From positions 1 to 36,080 of the forward strand of contig JAUMYU010000019.1 of the NCBI GenBank assembly GCA_030528485.1: a stretch of 36,080 nucleotides of DNA. The letters run 5' to 3'. Positions 35,202 to 36,080 of this stretch are shown in pieces. The DNA comes from Comamonadaceae bacterium (GTDB lineage Bacteria > Pseudomonadota > Gammaproteobacteria > Burkholderiales > Burkholderiaceae_C). The notes beneath the pieces are model-generated. The model had not been told where the DNA came from and did not search any database. It worked only from the letters and a program-made list of their open reading frames with translations. The position numbers and the translations under genes were made by a program. Within the stretch, counting starts at the first letter, position 1. Each line of letters begins with the position of its first letter.

Positions 35202-35561
35202 TCAGAACGGCAGCTTCAGGCCGCCCAGACCACCCAAGCCCCCCAGACCACCGCCCAGGCCGCCGAGCGCGCCGGTGACTTTGCCCATTTTTTCCTGCTC
35301 GGTTTCGACGGCTTTTTTCACTGCCGAGTTGAAGGCTGCGGCCACCAGGTCTTCCAGCATGTCTTTGTCCTCGGCCAGCAAGCTGGGGTCGATGGTGACG
35401 CGGCGCACTTCCTTGGCGGCCGTCATCACGACTTTGACCAGGCCCGCGCCGGATTCGCCGGTGACTTCGGTCTGGGCCAGCTCCTCCTGGGCTTTTTTGA
35501 TGTTGTCTTGCATGGCTTGCACTTGTTTGAGCATGCCGGCCATTTGTCCTTTGTTGAACAT
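35202..35561 (-). CDS. ybaB: YbaB/EbfC family nucleoid-associated protein
   Basis: The 119-residue DNA-binding protein begins [20 protein letters not shown]. The coiled-coil helix (6-35) and [19 protein letters not shown] are typical. The C-terminus ends in a glycine/leucine repeat ([12 protein letters not shown]...) that is longer than in E. coli YbaB but common in related betaproteobacteria. ATG 35561 follows AAAGGAAT. It lies between dnaX and recR. Confidence 0.93.
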   Translation of the reverse strand: MFNKGQMAGMLKQVQAMQDNIKKAQEELAQTEVTGESGAGLVKVVMTAAKEVRRVTIDPSLLAEDKDMLEDLVAAAFNSAVKKAVETEQEKMGKVTGALGGLGGGLGGLGGLGGLKLPF

Positions 35562-35608
35562 GGTGATTCCTTTGTGGTGTCGATGGATGGGAAGAAGCGG
35601 CCAGGCGC

Positions 35609-36080
35609 TTAGCGCACAGCCACCGAAACGGGTTTGACGCTGCCGGGCACGATTTGCGCGCCCCAGTGCGCTTGCAGCCATTGCACGCGGGCGTCGGCCT
35701 CGACGATGCTTTGCGCGATGCGCTGGGCAGCGGCTTTGTCGGCCTCCAGGCGCTGGGCCAGGCTGGCGGTGACTTCGCCTTGCTCCAGCGCCACCGTCTG
35801 GGCCAGGCCAGCGGCGCGCAGCACGTCTTGCAGCTTGGTGCGCAGGGTTTCGGCCATCAGCGTTTGGTTGGCCACGCGCAGCAGCACGCCGTCGCCCTCG
35901 CGCTGTTGCAGTTGCGCTTGCAGGGCCAGCTCACGCACTACGGCGGTCAATTGCCCTTGGGCGATCAAGGTTTGCACGCTGCTGTGCCACCAGGCGGTGT
36001 CCTCCGCCGATGCCATCGGCGCTGGGGCCGATACGGTTGCGGGGGCTGCCGCTGGTGGCGTGGCGGGAGCTGCGGCTGTG
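35609..36080 (-). CDS. dnaX: DNA polymerase III gamma/tau subunit, C-terminal part
   Basis: The open frame continues past the right edge; about 156 residues are visible. The edge-proximal part is an Ala/Pro/Thr-rich linker, followed by the tau C-terminal domain: [28 protein letters not shown] and [24 protein letters not shown]. This domain contacts the polymerase alpha subunit and helicase. Identification rests on this domain and the dnaX-ybaB-recR order. The first in-frame ATG inside the window (36016) is not the real start. Confidence 0.88.
   Translation of the reverse strand, partial: TAAAPATPPAAAPATVSAPAPMASAEDTAWWHSSVQTLIAQGQLTAVVRELALQAQLQQREGDGVLLRVANQTLMAETLRTKLQDVLRAAGLAQTVALEQGEVTASLAQRLEADKAAAQRIAQSIVEADARVQWLQAHWGAQIVPGSVKPVSVAVR

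Noticed and set aside
35216..35275. Glycine-rich repeat at the YbaB end as a separate tandem repeat element
   Set aside because: It is the coding tail of YbaB, which is commonly Gly/Leu rich in related bacteria.

Overview
The window looks like a chromosomal piece of a GC-rich betaproteobacterium, most likely Burkholderiales (Comamonadaceae-like). The grounds are the gene families and their order: ybgC-tolQ-tolR-tolA, dapE-prmB, dnaX-ybaB-recR, a CysB-type regulator beside tRNA-Asn, and hemP. This is inference from gene content; there is no rRNA or marker tree here.

Layout. Positions 1-3600 are one end of an integrated phage or genomic island. Four leftward genes overlap head to tail: a tyrosine integrase, a SNF2-type helicase, a phage protein of unknown function and one cut by the window edge. 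The integrase abuts dusA, a known integration target, and the gap between them carries seven GTGTG(A/C)C half-sites. Then come dusA, the tol envelope genes (without tolB or pal after tolA), a beta-propeller lipoprotein, trhP, tRNA-Val, an OmpA-domain protein, the lolC/E-lolD lipoprotein exporter, tRNA-Asn, a CysB-like regulator, a Bax-inhibitor-type membrane protein, hemP with a Fur-type promoter, a uracil permease and a FAH-family hydrolase. A deletion scar follows, fusing a DUF2304 gene to the tail of a glycosyltransferase. Next are a divergent cadA/cadR metal-efflux pair, tpx, dapE, prmB, trkA, a 270-bp palindromic MITE-like element, a DUF2254 protein, a MOSC protein, glutathione reductase, a SulP transporter and the recombination/replication trio recR-ybaB-dnaX.

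The most striking feature not explained by genes is a family of 77-bp AT-rich intergenic palindromes. There are eight full copies and one half copy. They have inverted ends close to TTACAAATCAAAGGAAA and a central block close to ATTGCCGAAATAGG. In six of the seven copies that lie between co-directional genes, the central block points the same way as transcription. A second structured element is a pair of ~100-bp direct repeats between hemP and yccA. Read leftward, both begin with the same 18-nt block and end in GCTTTTTTTG. They could be tandem small RNAs in the 3' region of the Fur-controlled hemP transcript, an arrangement recalling PrrF1/PrrF2 of Pseudomonas, but that function is a hypothesis.

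Functionally the window is mostly housekeeping: cell envelope (Tol, Lol, OmpA), RNA and ribosome modification (DusA, TrhP, PrmB), redox defence (Tpx, Gor), metal and ion handling (HemP, CadA/CadR, TrkA, SulP), lysine/cell-wall biosynthesis (DapE) and DNA metabolism (DnaX, RecR). The prophage end is the only clearly horizontally acquired block.
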